Positions 33,306-42,875 of a stretch of 64,000 nt of DNA are shown here, one piece after another. Positions within the stretch are counted from its first letter, which is position 1. Every line of letters starts with the position of its first letter. A program made the position numbers and the translations under genes. The notes below the pieces were generated by a model. That model made no database searches, was not told the origin of the DNA, and saw nothing but the letters and a program-made list of their open reading frames with translations. The stretch is taken from assembly GCF_012971745.1 (NCBI RefSeq), contig NZ_CP048834.1, positions 3,286,001 to 3,350,000 of the forward strand. Direction: 5' to 3'. Origin of the DNA: Starkeya sp. ORNL1 (GTDB taxonomy: Bacteria > Pseudomonadota > Alphaproteobacteria > Rhizobiales > Xanthobacteraceae).

Positions 33306-34343
33306 ATGATCTTCCGTCAGCTCTTCGACAGCGTCTCCGGCACCTACACCTATCTCCTCGCCAGCCGAAAGGGTGGCGAGGCTCTCATCATCGATCCGGT
33401 GATCGAGAAGGTCGATCGCTATCTCCAACTGGTGCGCGAGCTTGACCTCAAGCTGGTCAAGGCCATCGACACCCATCTGCACGCCGATCACATCACCGGC
33501 CTCGGTGCGCTGCGCGACCATACGCATTGCATCACGGTGATGGGCGAGCAGAGCCAGGCCGATGTCGTCGCGATGCGGGTGGCGGAAGGTGACCGGGTGG
33601 CGATCGAGGGGCTCAGCCTCGACGTGCTCTATACGCCCGGCCACACCGACGATTCCTATTCCTTCCTGATGGGCGGCCGGGTGTTCACCGGCGACACCCT
33701 GCTGATCCGCGGCACCGGCCGCACCGATTTCCAGAACGGCAATCCGCGCGCGCAGTATGATTCCATCTTCAACAAGCTGCTGCGCCTGCCCGACGAGACG
33801 CTGGTCTATCCGGCGCACGACTATAAGGGCGACACCGTCTCGACCATCGGCGAGGAGAAGCACTTCAACCCGCGGCTGCGGGTGAAGTCGGTCGATGAGT
33901 ATGTCGACCTGATGAACAATCTGAAGCTGCCCAATCCGAAGATGATGGACGTGGCGGTGCCGGCCAATGTCCATGTCGGACTCCACCAGGAGGAGATCGC
34001 GCGCAAGGGCTGGGCGGTCACGGCGGCGCAGGCGATGCAACTGCGTGGCCGGCCCGACATCGCCATCGTCGACCTGCGCGAGAAGAGCGAGCGCGAGCGG
34101 CACGGCGTCATTCCCGGCTCCCTGCACGCCCCCTATCCGGACCTGCTGGAGAATATCGGCGCCGGCGGCATGCTGCATGAGCTGGCGGCGGCGACCGGCA
34201 AGCGCATCGTCTTCTACTGTGCCTTCGGCGAACGCTCGGCGATGGCAGTGCAGGCGGCGCAGGATGCCGGCCTGACCGGCGCTTGCCATATCGAGGGCGG
34301 CATCGACGCCTGGAAGAAGGCCGACGGTCCGATCGTACGTTAG
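33306..34343 (+). CDS. MBL-fold persulfide dioxygenase fused to rhodanese
   Basis: 345 residues. Residues 1-240 are an ETHE1-like metallo-beta-lactamase domain: metal ligands in IDTHLHADHITGLG, YTPGHTDDSYSF, FTGDTLLIRGTGRTDF and VYPAHDYKGD. Residues about 250-345 are a rhodanese domain with the active cysteine in VFYCAFGERSAMAVQ. The fusion would oxidise persulfide to sulfite and transfer sulfane sulfur in one protein. The ATG at 33306 has a GGAGG site five bases upstream; a GTG at 33300 overlaps that site and is rejected. Confidence 0.92.
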   Translation: MIFRQLFDSVSGTYTYLLASRKGGEALIIDPVIEKVDRYLQLVRELDLKLVKAIDTHLHADHITGLGALRDHTHCITVMGEQSQADVVAMRVAEGDRVAIEGLSLDVLYTPGHTDDSYSFLMGGRVFTGDTLLIRGTGRTDFQNGNPRAQYDSIFNKLLRLPDETLVYPAHDYKGDTVSTIGEEKHFNPRLRVKSVDEYVDLMNNLKLPNPKMMDVAVPANVHVGLHQEEIARKGWAVTAAQAMQLRGRPDIAIVDLREKSERERHGVIPGSLHAPYPDLLENIGAGGMLHELAAATGKRIVFYCAFGERSAMAVQAAQDAGLTGACHIEGGIDAWKKADGPIVR

Positions 34344-34362
34344 GCGCGGGCGCCGGGGGGAT

Positions 34363-35553
34363 TCAGTCGAAGTCCACCACCTCGTTGTTCAGCGGCAGCT
34401 GGTTCCTGTGCTCGCCGGTGAAGCGAGGATCGATTTTTGCCGGCTTACCTTTTTCGAGCAAATCGTCCAGACCGGATGAAAGTATCCCGCGGCTGGAGAA
34501 ATGCGTGAACACGAAGGGCAGCCCGTTCGCGTCCAGCGGCGAGGGTCCGTCCATGACGTGGAAATGCAGATGCGGGGCGTCGGTATTGCCGGTGTTTCCC
34601 AACAGGCCGATGACCTGCCCGACCTTCACGCGATCGCCGAGCTTCACCTTGAGGCTGCCGCGCTGCAAATGGGCGTAGAAGGCGTAGGCGCCGCCGCCGA
34701 TATCGACCACCAGCATGTTGCCGCCGATACTCTCCGGGGTGATGCCCCTGGCGTCCATGCCTGGCACCTGCTCATCGGCCTCGTCATAGAGATTGACCAC
34801 GACACCATCGGCCGCGGCGTGGATCGGGGTGCCGTAATAGGCGTAGCTGTCCAGCTTCGAGGCATCGCCGGTGAAGACCCGGCCAGCATCGTCGAGCTTG
34901 ATCCAGTCGATGGCGAAGCGCTCGGGCACCCGCAGCCGGCCATTGATGGCCATCACCGCGCCGCGGTGCGAGGTGACGGCGTCGCAGCAGCCATTGAGCG
35001 CCATCCAGCCCGCTCCCTTGAGCGGCGGCTCCACGACCACGGCGGGCTTTCCGATCGTAACGGCGGCGCCAATGAAGCTGAACGTGCTCGGCAGCGGGGC
35101 GTCCGCCGGCTGCGCCATCGGCTTGCCGTCTTTGCCGGCGGCCTGCCGCGTCGCGGTGATGCGCGCCTTCACGCTTGGGGGCGGCGCCTCGCCATCCGCG
35201 AAACTGACATCCATGAAAACGCTGGCGGACCCGCCGGGCGACAACATGCGGCCCTCGCCGCCATACATCGCCGTCATCGCCGCGAGGCCGTCGCCCTCGA
35301 TCGTCCACCGGCTTTGGCCGGCTTCGTCCACCGCCTCGACCTTGTCCAGCGAGACGAACAGCCGGCTCGGATTGGTGACGAACAGCTCATAGGCGAGGTG
35401 CACGCGCCCGTCGGTGCCGAGCACCGGATTGGGGTCGCTGATCGCCCGGACGGCGATGGAGCTGAAGACCTCGTCGGGCTTCAGCGACTGCGCCAGCGCG
35501 GCCGGCGCGAACAGCAGCAAGGCGGTCATGGCGAGCATCGCGAAGGAACGCAT
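34363..35553 (-). CDS. Secreted M23-family metallopeptidase
   Basis: 396-residue protein with a clear signal peptide (FAMLAMTALLLFAPAALAQ). The N-terminal half is a beta-rich domain without a recognised family (AISDPNPVLGTDGRVHLAYE). The C-terminal half is an M23 peptidase: GTPIHAAADGVVVNLYDEAD with the first histidine, and LLGNTGNTDAPHLHFHVMDG with the HxH pair. The aspartate ligand of lytic members would be in the segment with ASKLDSYAYYG but is not certain. It probably cleaves peptidoglycan cross-links in the periplasm. Convergent with the MBL-rhodanese gene. Confidence 0.9.
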   Translation of the reverse strand: MRSFAMLAMTALLLFAPAALAQSLKPDEVFSSIAVRAISDPNPVLGTDGRVHLAYELFVTNPSRLFVSLDKVEAVDEAGQSRWTIEGDGLAAMTAMYGGEGRMLSPGGSASVFMDVSFADGEAPPPSVKARITATRQAAGKDGKPMAQPADAPLPSTFSFIGAAVTIGKPAVVVEPPLKGAGWMALNGCCDAVTSHRGAVMAINGRLRVPERFAIDWIKLDDAGRVFTGDASKLDSYAYYGTPIHAAADGVVVNLYDEADEQVPGMDARGITPESIGGNMLVVDIGGGAYAFYAHLQRGSLKVKLGDRVKVGQVIGLLGNTGNTDAPHLHFHVMDGPSPLDANGLPFVFTHFSSRGILSSGLDDLLEKGKPAKIDPRFTGEHRNQLPLNNEVVDFD

Positions 35554-35596
35554 GAGCTTGGTCTCGGCGTGGCGGATACCGCGACCTTAGCAAATT

Positions 35597-36865
35597 TTAC
35601 CGCGCCGTCTCGGAGACGACGCATCGGTGGATCAGTTCGACCGCTGTCGCGAAATCCTCCATCCGCATCGCCTCTTCCGGATTGTGGCTGCCATTCTGGT
35701 TGCGCACGAACACCAGAGCGGCGGGCACGCCCTTGTTGGCGAAGACCGAGGTGTCGTGGCCGGCGCCGCTCGGCATCTCGATGGCGCGGATGCCGAGCTG
35801 ATCCGCGCTCGAAGCGAGCCGTCCGCGCAGTGCAGCGTCGAGCACCGCGGCGCTGCTCCCGGTGCGCTCGCCGAGATCGAAGCGTACGCCGCGGCGCTGC
35901 TCGATCACGGCGACGGCTTGCAGCAGCTCGGCGTGGATGCGCTCAAGGCAGGCCGCGCTCTCGGTGCGCACGTCGAGGCAGAAGCCGACTTCGCCCGGTA
36001 CCTTGCTGAAGGCATGCTGCGCCGGATCGGTGCCGACCTCACCGAACGTGATGGTGGCGCGCTGGCCGTCGCGCTCCAGCCCATCCCAGACCTGCTCCAT
36101 GGCGGCGACGAATTCGGCGAACGCCACCACCGCATCCTGGCGATAGGCGCGCGGAACGGCGCCGGAATGGCCATAGGAGCCGAGGCAGCGGGCCTTGCGA
36201 TAGCGGAACGAGCCGGCAATGCCGGTGACAAGGCCGATCGGCGCGTCCTCGCGCTCCAGCACCGGACCCTGCTCGATATGCAGCTCGATGAAGCCATGGA
36301 TGCGCGCGGGATCGAGCCAGGCCTCACCTGCAGCCACCGCGTCCGGCCGGAAGCCGAGCGCCTCCATGTGCGCGCGCAGCGTCAGGCCGGTGTCGGCCCG
36401 GCAGGTCTCCAGCGCCGTCGCGGGCAGGATGCCGAAGGCGGCGCGGCTGCCAAGATAGGAGACCGGAAACCAGGTGCTCTCCTCGGCGCGGATCACCATG
36501 ATGGTGAGGTTGCGCGCCAGCCGCCGGCCCTCGGCCTTCAGTGCGGCGGCAACCGCAATGCCCGCCAATACGCCGGCAGCGCCGTCGAAATTGCCGCCAT
36601 GCGGCACGGAATCGATGTGCGAGCCGATGATCCAGCCGGGCAGATCAGGCTCCTCCCCGACCATCGTCAGATAGAGGTTGCCGGCGGCGTCGACCGCCTC
36701 GGCCAGTTCCAGTTCGCGCGCGGTGCGCTTCAGCACGGCATGGGCGAATTCCTCGCCCTCACCATAAGCAGCGCGGGTGATGCCCGGCTCGTCGGTGGTG
36801 CGCGCGCGCAATTCGTCGAACAGCCGCTCGGCCAACGCCACGGCGGCGCGCAGCGCTGCGCTCAT
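35597..36865 (-). CDS. M20-family carbamoylase / allantoate amidohydrolase type
   Basis: 422-residue zinc amidase of the N-carbamoyl-amino-acid and allantoate hydrolase group. Metal ligands are visible in WIIGSHIDSVPHGGNFDGAA, IRAEESTWFPVSYLG, FIELHIEQGPVLERE and RNQNGSHNPEEAM. The dimer-loop RYRKARCLGSYGHSGAVPRA is also typical. It removes a carbamoyl or ureido group, giving ammonia, CO2 and an amine. Last gene of the ten-gene operon; it overlaps the dehydrogenase gene by ATGA. It fits a pathway in which a guanidino group is first deiminated to a ureido group. Confidence 0.92.
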   Translation of the reverse strand: MSAALRAAVALAERLFDELRARTTDEPGITRAAYGEGEEFAHAVLKRTARELELAEAVDAAGNLYLTMVGEEPDLPGWIIGSHIDSVPHGGNFDGAAGVLAGIAVAAALKAEGRRLARNLTIMVIRAEESTWFPVSYLGSRAAFGILPATALETCRADTGLTLRAHMEALGFRPDAVAAGEAWLDPARIHGFIELHIEQGPVLEREDAPIGLVTGIAGSFRYRKARCLGSYGHSGAVPRAYRQDAVVAFAEFVAAMEQVWDGLERDGQRATITFGEVGTDPAQHAFSKVPGEVGFCLDVRTESAACLERIHAELLQAVAVIEQRRGVRFDLGERTGSSAAVLDAALRGRLASSADQLGIRAIEMPSGAGHDTSVFANKGVPAALVFVRNQNGSHNPEEAMRMEDFATAVELIHRCVVSETAR

Positions 36866-37866
36866 AGCGCCCGTTCCCCGGAGGCGATACGCGGCCAGAC
36901 CGCCTCGTTCACCAGATGGTCGGGCTTCGCCCCTTCCAGCACCGCCAGCACCTCGTCGGCGAGCGTGGTGGCCGCGCGATAGAGCGCCGCCTCGGTGGAG
37001 CCGCCGACATGCGGGGTCAGCACGACATTGTCGAGCCCGATCAGCGGCGAGGACGCCGGCAGCGGCTCGACCGCAAACACATCGAGCCCGGCGCCGGCGA
37101 TACGGCCCGCAACCAGTGCCTCGGCCAGGGCAGCCTCGTCGATCAGCGCGCCGCGCGCGGTGTTGATGAGGTAGGCGTTCGGCTTCATCCGGGCCAGCTG
37201 GTCGCGGCCGATCATGCCACGCGTGGCAGGGTTGCTCGGCACATGCAGCGAGACGACGTCGCTCTCGCTGAGCACATCATCGAGGCTCGGCACCCGCCGC
37301 ACGCCCTCGGCCGCAAAGGCGTCATCATCCTGGCTGCGCGACCAGCCGATGACCTCCATGCCGAGCGCTTTCGCGAGCCGCGCCGTCGCCCGGCCGATGG
37401 CGCCGAAGCCGATGACGCCGAAGGTGGCGCCGTCGAGCTCGACAAGCCGGCTGCTGTACTTGAACGTGCCGTCGCTCTGCCGCGCCGCGCGATCGCCGAT
37501 GCCGATGGACTTGGCAAGGTGGAAGGTCAGCGCCAGCGCATGCTCGGCCACCGAGCGCGCATTGGCGCCGGGTGTGTTGACGACGGCAATGCCACGCGCG
37601 GTGGCCGCCTCGACAGCGATATTGTCCACCCCGGTGCCGTGGACGCCGATCACCGCCAGCCGCGGCGCGGCCGCCATCAAGGCATCGTCGACCCGTGCAT
37701 CGCGGGTGAGCACCGCGCAGGCGTCCGCGATCTCGCGTGCAAGCACCGCAGGATCGAGCGAGGAGGCGAAGCGCACCTTGCAGCCGGCCTTGCGCAGCCG
37801 CTCGATCCCGGCCGCGTGGATAGCCTGGAGAACGAGGCAGACGCCCCCCGCTTCACGGCTCCCCAT
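36862..37866 (-). CDS. D-2-hydroxyacid dehydrogenase family protein
   Basis: 334-residue NAD-dependent dehydrogenase. The nucleotide motif is FGVIGFGAIGRATARLAKAL. Catalytic residues are the arginine in YLINTARGALIDEAALAEAL, the glutamate in AGLDVFAVEPLPAS and the histidine in LTPHVGGSTEAAL. The start ATG lies two bases after the SDR stop; the open frame upstream is antisense-like. It would interconvert a 2-hydroxy acid and a 2-oxo acid in this catabolic pathway. Confidence 0.92.
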   Translation of the reverse strand: MGSREAGGVCLVLQAIHAAGIERLRKAGCKVRFASSLDPAVLAREIADACAVLTRDARVDDALMAAAPRLAVIGVHGTGVDNIAVEAATARGIAVVNTPGANARSVAEHALALTFHLAKSIGIGDRAARQSDGTFKYSSRLVELDGATFGVIGFGAIGRATARLAKALGMEVIGWSRSQDDDAFAAEGVRRVPSLDDVLSESDVVSLHVPSNPATRGMIGRDQLARMKPNAYLINTARGALIDEAALAEALVAGRIAGAGLDVFAVEPLPASSPLIGLDNVVLTPHVGGSTEAALYRAATTLADEVLAVLEGAKPDHLVNEAVWPRIASGERAL

Positions 37867-37868
37867 CG

Positions 37869-38648
37869 TCAAATGCCCCGGATTGCGCCGCCGTCGACGC
37901 GGACGGTCGATCCGGTGACATAACTCGCCCGCGCGCTCGCCAGGAAGGCGACGACATCGGCGAACTCCTGCGGCGCGCCATAGCGGCCCATCGGGATGGT
38001 GGCCTTCGAAGCCTCGGCGACGGCTTCCACGCTCGAGCCGGTACGCGCCGCCGCAGCGGTATCGAGTTCGTCGACCCGCTGGGTGTGGATGCGGCCGGGC
38101 AGCACCGAGTTCACGGTGATGCCCTCGGACGCAACCTCGGCAGCGAGCGTCTTGGCCCAGCCGACGATGGAGGCGCGCAGGGCATTCGAGATGCCGAGAT
38201 TGGGGATCGGCTGCGCAACGCCGGACGAGACCACATTGACGATGCGCCCGAACTTGCGGGCGCGCATGCCCGGCAGCAGGCGCGAGGTCACCAGGAAGAT
38301 GGCGCTCACCATGGTCTCGAACTGGCGGCTCCACTGTTCGGGAGCAACAGTGGAGACCGGCCCCGGCGGCGGGCCGCCGCTATTATTGACCAGCATGTCG
38401 ATCGGCTGGCCCTCCAGCACATCGAGCGCCGCCAGCACCGAAGCCCGGTCGGCGAGATCAAGCAACTGCACCGAGGCGGTGCCGCCCGCGGCGCGGATGC
38501 CGGCGGCGGCCTCTTCCAGCGCCGCAACATTGCGCCCGGCGAGGATGACGCTGGCGCCCTCGGCCGCAAGCGTCTGCGCGATGGCGAGGCCGAGCCCGCG
38601 GCTCGAGCCCAGCACCAGGGCGGTGCGGCCCTTTATTCCGAGATCCAT
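37869..38648 (-). CDS. SDR-family oxidoreductase
   Basis: 259-residue short-chain dehydrogenase. Cofactor motif [30 protein letters not shown] in place of the usual NNAG, catalytic serine in [20 protein letters not shown]; the tyrosine normally four residues before lysine is replaced here ([20 protein letters not shown] carries the conserved lysine region). The tyrosine loss is seen in a known SDR subgroup annotated as 3-oxoacyl reductases and may alter the chemistry. Followed by the D-2-hydroxyacid dehydrogenase gene and preceded by the DapA-like gene four bases away. Confidence 0.85.
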   Translation of the reverse strand: MDLGIKGRTALVLGSSRGLGLAIAQTLAAEGASVILAGRNVAALEEAAAGIRAAGGTASVQLLDLADRASVLAALDVLEGQPIDMLVNNSGGPPPGPVSTVAPEQWSRQFETMVSAIFLVTSRLLPGMRARKFGRIVNVVSSGVAQPIPNLGISNALRASIVGWAKTLAAEVASEGITVNSVLPGRIHTQRVDELDTAAAARTGSSVEAVAEASKATIPMGRYGAPQEFADVVAFLASARASYVTGSTVRVDGGAIRGI

Positions 38649-38652
38649 CGCC

Positions 38653-39585
38653 TCAGCCCTTCAGCTTGTGCTCGAGGCGCGTCATCAGCTCGCCTATCTC
38701 CTGGTGATCGCGCGCGGAGAGCTTCGGGCCGGGATGGCGGGTGATGGAGCATTTGATGGCGCCGCGCCGGCGCAGCACTTCCTTGCGCACGGCGAGGCCG
38801 AAGCCCATCTGCTGCTCGTGCCGCAGCATCGGCAGATAGAGGTCGAACAGGTCCTCGGCGCCCTCGACATCACCGGCAAAGAACTTCTCGCAGACGCCGA
38901 CCAGCATTTCCGGATAGGCGAAGCCGGTCATGGCGCCGTCGACGCCGCGCCTCAGTTCCTGCGGCAGATAAAGCCCGCCATTGCCGACGAGGATGCTGAC
39001 GCGCCGGCCCTCGCCCTTGTCCGAACGCTCGCGCATGCGGGTGATCTTGGGCAGGCCGGAACCCTCCTCATGCTTCAGCATGACGAAGTTCGGGAAGGCG
39101 TCGATCAGCCGGTGCAGCACGGCAACCGAACTCACCGTGTTGGTGGTCTGCGGATAGTCCTGGTAGCAGACCGGCACATCGTCGCCGAGCCGGCTCAGCA
39201 CGCCGTCCCAATAAGAAAACACCTGGTCATCGGTCTTGAGGCCCGCCTGCGGGGCAATCATCAGGCCGGCGGCGCCGAGGTCCATCGCCTCCTTGGCGAA
39301 GCGCACCAGATTGTCGGTGCCGGGATTGCTGGCGCCGACCACGATCGGCTTGCGGCCGTCGACGCGCTTCATGACATGTTCGAGAAAGGCGCGGGATTCG
39401 GTCGGTGCCAGTTTCGGCGCCTCGCCGAGCACGCCGAGTATGGTGATGCCGGTGACGCCGGTCTCGAAATAGAAATCGATCAGCGAATCCGTGCTCGCAT
39501 AGTCGATCTCGCCGGTCTCGGTGAACGGGGTCGGGGAAATGATATAGACGCCGCGCGTCCGTTCGTTGATCTTCTCAGCCGCCAT
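38653..39585 (-). CDS. DapA/NanA-family aldolase-type lyase
   Basis: 310-residue class I TIM-barrel lyase. The opening [20 protein letters not shown] and [20 protein letters not shown] are family signatures. The catalytic tyrosine is in [15 protein letters not shown] and the Schiff-base lysine in [20 protein letters not shown]. Members condense or cleave pyruvate with an aldehyde. In this operon it may act on the keto-acid skeleton left after nitrogen removal. It is not the biosynthetic DapA by context. Confidence 0.9.
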   Translation of the reverse strand: MAAEKINERTRGVYIISPTPFTETGEIDYASTDSLIDFYFETGVTGITILGVLGEAPKLAPTESRAFLEHVMKRVDGRKPIVVGASNPGTDNLVRFAKEAMDLGAAGLMIAPQAGLKTDDQVFSYWDGVLSRLGDDVPVCYQDYPQTTNTVSSVAVLHRLIDAFPNFVMLKHEEGSGLPKITRMRERSDKGEGRRVSILVGNGGLYLPQELRRGVDGAMTGFAYPEMLVGVCEKFFAGDVEGAEDLFDLYLPMLRHEQQMGFGLAVRKEVLRRRGAIKCSITRHPGPKLSARDHQEIGELMTRLEHKLKG

Positions 39586-39594
39586 GGTCGTTCC

Positions 39595-40275
39595 TCAGAT
39601 GATGCGGAGCTTCTCGATGATGCTCAGCTTGACGTTCTCGATGTGAGCCTGGATGCCGGCGCGGGCAGCGTCGCGATCACCGCGGCGCAGCGCCTCGATG
39701 ATGGCGAGATGCTCGCGATGGCCGATCTCGAAGCGCTCGGGCACGCGGTCCATGTTGAACATGTGGGTCTTCACCCGGAGATCATGGATGTGCTTGGCGA
39801 GCACGGCATTGCCGCTCTTCTCCGCGATCATGCGGTGGACGCGGCTGTCGACCTCCCAATCCTCTTCGGCGCTGGGCTCGTCCGCCGCCAGCAGCGCGCG
39901 GATGGCGACCTCGGCCTCGTCGAGCTCGGCGGGCGGGATGCGGCCCGTGGCGAGCCTCACGCCCTCCATCTCCAGAACCTGGCGCACATGCAGCGTCTCG
40001 ATCAGCTCGCGGGTGGAGAATTCCTTGACGACGAGCACGCCGCCGGACTTGCGGGTGATGAAGCCTTCGCTTTCCAGCCGGTTGAGGGCGTCGCGCACCG
40101 GGGTGCGGGAGATGGCCAGCGCCTCGGCAAGACGGCGCTCCTGCAGCACCGAGCCGACAGGGATCTCGCGCTTGATCAGCCGGTCCAGCAGGTCGTTATA
40201 GGCCATCTGGCTGAGGCTTTCCTCGCGCTCTTCCAGCGGGCCGGCGACGGGCGTGCGGCGGACGGGGTTGGGCAT
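39595..40275 (-). CDS. GntR-family regulator (FCD) of the guanidino/ureido locus
   Basis: 226-residue regulator with the winged helix (YNDLLDRLIKREIPVGSVLQ, LAISRTPVRDALNRLESEGF) and an FCD domain (DSRVHRMIAEKSGNAVLAKH, GHREHLAIIEALRRGD). It lies inside the ten-gene operon, between the binding protein and the aldolase genes. The likely target is the GGTATACC palindrome in the divergent promoter region at 44361-44368. Confidence 0.92.
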   Translation of the reverse strand: MPNPVRRTPVAGPLEEREESLSQMAYNDLLDRLIKREIPVGSVLQERRLAEALAISRTPVRDALNRLESEGFITRKSGGVLVVKEFSTRELIETLHVRQVLEMEGVRLATGRIPPAELDEAEVAIRALLAADEPSAEEDWEVDSRVHRMIAEKSGNAVLAKHIHDLRVKTHMFNMDRVPERFEIGHREHLAIIEALRRGDRDAARAGIQAHIENVKLSIIEKLRII

Positions 40276-40340
40276 AAGGTGCTCTGCAAAGGTGGACGCC
40301 CGACCACGTTTTCACGTGGCCGGGCTCGATCGATGGAGGA

Positions 40341-41144
40341 TCAGAACTGGCTCTTGATCGGATCCTTCGGGGCGGGGGAATAGCCGATGAGCGGCGTGGT
40401 GAGCTTGGCGTAGGTGCCGTCGGCGATCATGTCGGCGAGCGCCTTGTTCACCGCCTTGACCAGGTTCGGCTTGCCCTTCTTGAAGGGGAAACCCTTCTGG
40501 ATGTGGCTGAGATACTCATCGACCAGCACCAGCGGCAGCTTGGAAGCTTCGATCGCATAGGCCGCGGCGATCGAATCGGTGATCACCGCGTCGATATTGC
40601 CGTTCACCAGATCCTGCAATGCGTCGGATTCCGCCTTGTAGGCCTTGGCGGTGGCGCCGCGGTCCTCGGCGAGCTTCTGCCAGGTCGAGGAGACCAGCAC
40701 GCCCACCGTCTTGCCCTTGATGTCCGCCGCCGTCTTGATCGGCGAACCCTTCTTGGTGACGATGCGCCCGCCGGATTCCAGCCAGCCATCGGCGAAGGTC
40801 ACCTGCTTCTGGCGTTCGGCAGTGATGTCCATGGCCGCGGAGGCGTAGTCGTACTGGTCGGCGGCGAGACCGACGAGCAGCGCTTCCCATTTGATGACGA
40901 CCGGCTCGTATTCGAGATTCAGCCGCTTGGCGATCTCCTTGCTGACGCGGATCTCGAGGCCGTCGAGCTGGCCGTCGGGCGAGCGCATGCTGAAGGGCGG
41001 GTAGGTGCCCTCGGTCGCCACCAGCAGCTTGCCGGGCTTGACGAGTTCGAGGTCCGCGGCGCTTGCGGAATCCGTAGTGAGGGCGTTGGCGATGAGGCTG
41101 CCGACGAGAGCGGCGGCGAGCACGGGAAGAAGTGTCAGACGCAT
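40341..41144 (-). CDS. Polar amino-acid-type ABC binding protein
   Basis: 267-residue periplasmic protein of the family-3 binding proteins. A signal peptide ending around SASAADLELVKPG is followed by LLVATEGTYPPFSMRSPDGQ and GLEIRVSKEIAKRLNL, the amino-acid ligand-site motifs, and IDAVITDSIAAAYAIEAS. It works with the permease at 42216 and ATPase at 42872. Members bind arginine, ornithine, opines or octopine-like guanidino compounds among others. Confidence 0.92.
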   Translation of the reverse strand: MRLTLLPVLAAALVGSLIANALTTDSASAADLELVKPGKLLVATEGTYPPFSMRSPDGQLDGLEIRVSKEIAKRLNLEYEPVVIKWEALLVGLAADQYDYASAAMDITAERQKQVTFADGWLESGGRIVTKKGSPIKTAADIKGKTVGVLVSSTWQKLAEDRGATAKAYKAESDALQDLVNGNIDAVITDSIAAAYAIEASKLPLVLVDEYLSHIQKGFPFKKGKPNLVKAVNKALADMIADGTYAKLTTPLIGYSPAPKDPIKSQF

Positions 41145-41258
41145 GTGTTTATCCCCTCTGTCGTCTGCGTTTCATTGGCCTTCAACGGGCCGCCGGGGCG
41201 GCACCGGTCCGCTGCGAGACGGGGCGCTGGAGCGCTCCATCTCAGGATTTGCTCCGTC

Positions 41259-42203
41259 TCAGGCCTTCATGGCGGCGCGCAGCGCCAGCAATTCGGCCAT
41301 CACGGTGGCGGCCAGCAGCGCCGTTGTCTGCGCCGGGCCGTCAAACATCGGGCTCAGCTCGACGACGTCGCAGCCGACGAGATTGATGTCCTTCAGCCGC
41401 CGCAGCAGGTCGAGCGTCTCGCGCGCGCTCGGCCCGCCCGCTTCCGGGGTCTGCACCGCCGGGGCGAAGGCCGGGTCGATGAAATCGAGATCGAAGGTGA
41501 GATAAGCGGGGCGCCCGGCAGTGCGCGCCGCGATGCGCGCGGCCAGCGCCGGAATGCCCATCTCGAACATCTCATCGGTGGTGACGACCTCGTAGCCGAG
41601 TTTCACCGACTGGTTCACATCGTCCGGCATGAACAGCGAGCCGCGCATGCCGACCTGGATCGAATGTTCGGGCGCGACGATGCCTTCCTCCACGGCGCGG
41701 CGGAACGGCGTGCCGGCGCTGTATTTCTTGCCGGCGAAATATTTGTCCCAGGTGTCACTGTGGGAATCGAACTGGATCAGCGCCAGCGGGCCATGCTTCG
41801 CCGCCACCGCACGCAGGCCGGCGAGCGTGACCGAATGGTCGCCGCCAATGCCGAACGGCGTCACCCCGGCCTCGACCAGCGCGCGCACCGAGGCTTCCAG
41901 CCGCGCCAGCGATTCTTCGAGATAGCCCGGCACCACCGCGGCATCGCCGGCATCGACGCAGCGCAGCGTCTCGAACACATGGATGTTCCGATAGGGATTG
42001 ATTGGCCGCAGCATGATCGACATGGCACGCACCGCATTCGGCCCGAAGCGCGCGCCGGTGCGGAACGGCGCCCCGGAATCCGAGGGCAGGCCGATGATGG
42101 CGGCGTCGATCCCCTCAAGCGTTGTCGCCTGCGGCAGTCGCATGAAGGTCGGCACCCCGCAGAAGCGCGGCGTTTCCAGCGAGTCGATGGGTAGCACGCT
42201 CAT
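41259..42203 (-). CDS. Ureohydrolase, agmatinase/guanidino-acid hydrolase type
   Basis: 314-residue arginase-fold hydrolase. Binuclear metal ligands are visible in GGDHSVTLAGLRA, LIQFDSHSDTWDKYFAGKKY and LTFDLDFIDPAFAPAVQTPE. The FDSHSD motif replaces the commoner DAHxD; the ligands are kept. The conserved GTPFRRAVEEGI loop is typical of agmatinase and guanidinobutyrase-like enzymes. It releases urea from a guanidino compound. It lies between the binding protein and permease genes of one importer, which strongly suggests that the imported compound is its substrate. Agmatine, guanidinobutyrate or free guanidine are possible. Confidence 0.92.
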   Translation of the reverse strand: MSVLPIDSLETPRFCGVPTFMRLPQATTLEGIDAAIIGLPSDSGAPFRTGARFGPNAVRAMSIMLRPINPYRNIHVFETLRCVDAGDAAVVPGYLEESLARLEASVRALVEAGVTPFGIGGDHSVTLAGLRAVAAKHGPLALIQFDSHSDTWDKYFAGKKYSAGTPFRRAVEEGIVAPEHSIQVGMRGSLFMPDDVNQSVKLGYEVVTTDEMFEMGIPALAARIAARTAGRPAYLTFDLDFIDPAFAPAVQTPEAGGPSARETLDLLRRLKDINLVGCDVVELSPMFDGPAQTTALLAATVMAELLALRAAMKA

Positions 42204-42215
42204 ATCGGCGTCCTC

Positions 42216-42875
42216 TCAGGCCGAGCGGGCATAGTGCCGCTCCATGTGCCCCGCCGCCTGCGAGATGATCGTGGTCATCAGCAGATAAATGATGGCGGTG
42301 GCGATGTAGAATTCGAACGGGCGGAAGGTGGTGGCGATGATGGTCTGCGAATACAGCGTCAGCTCGACCACGGTGATGGTGGAGAGCAGCGAGGTGTTCT
42401 TGACCATGGTGATCGCCTCGTTGGTGACGGGCGGCAGGATCACGCGGAACACCTGGGGCAGGATGATGCGCGTCATCATCTGCAGACGTCCCATGCCGAG
42501 CGCCTGCGCCGATTCCATCTGGCCCTTTGGAATAGAGATCAGGCCGGCACGGACGATCTCGGCAATATAGGCGCCGCCATTGAAGCCGAGCGCCAGCACG
42601 CCAGCGACGAAGGGCGAGAGGCGGATGCCGAATTGCGGGAAGCCGAAATAGACGATGAAGATCTGGATCAGGGTCGGCGTGCCGCGGATGAACCAGATGT
42701 AGAAATTGCTGGCCTGCCGGAACGCGGCGAAACGCGAGGCCTTGCCGAGCGCCGCCAGCAGCCCGAACGCCCAGCTCACCACAATGGCAAGCAGCGAGAG
42801 CACCAGCACCAGCCAGCTGGCACTGAGGAAACCCGGCACATAGGGGGCGAAGCCTTCCCACCAAGCGGCCATCAT
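42216..42875 (-). CDS. Polar amino-acid-type ABC permease
   Basis: 219-residue membrane protein of the HisM/GlnP family, with about five hydrophobic segments. Family motifs are [40 protein letters not shown] and [20 protein letters not shown] (EAA loop). The start overlaps the ATPase stop. Only one permease gene is present, so it probably forms a homodimer channel. Confidence 0.93.
   Translation of the reverse strand: MMAAWWEGFAPYVPGFLSASWLVLVLSLLAIVVSWAFGLLAALGKASRFAAFRQASNFYIWFIRGTPTLIQIFIVYFGFPQFGIRLSPFVAGVLALGFNGGAYIAEIVRAGLISIPKGQMESAQALGMGRLQMMTRIILPQVFRVILPPVTNEAITMVKNTSLLSTITVVELTLYSQTIIATTFRPFEFYIATAIIYLLMTTIISQAAGHMERHYARSA

Noticed and set aside
37996..40383. 795-codon plus-strand frame
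   Set aside because: Antisense to SDR, aldolase and GntR genes, each with clear motifs. A long shadow only.
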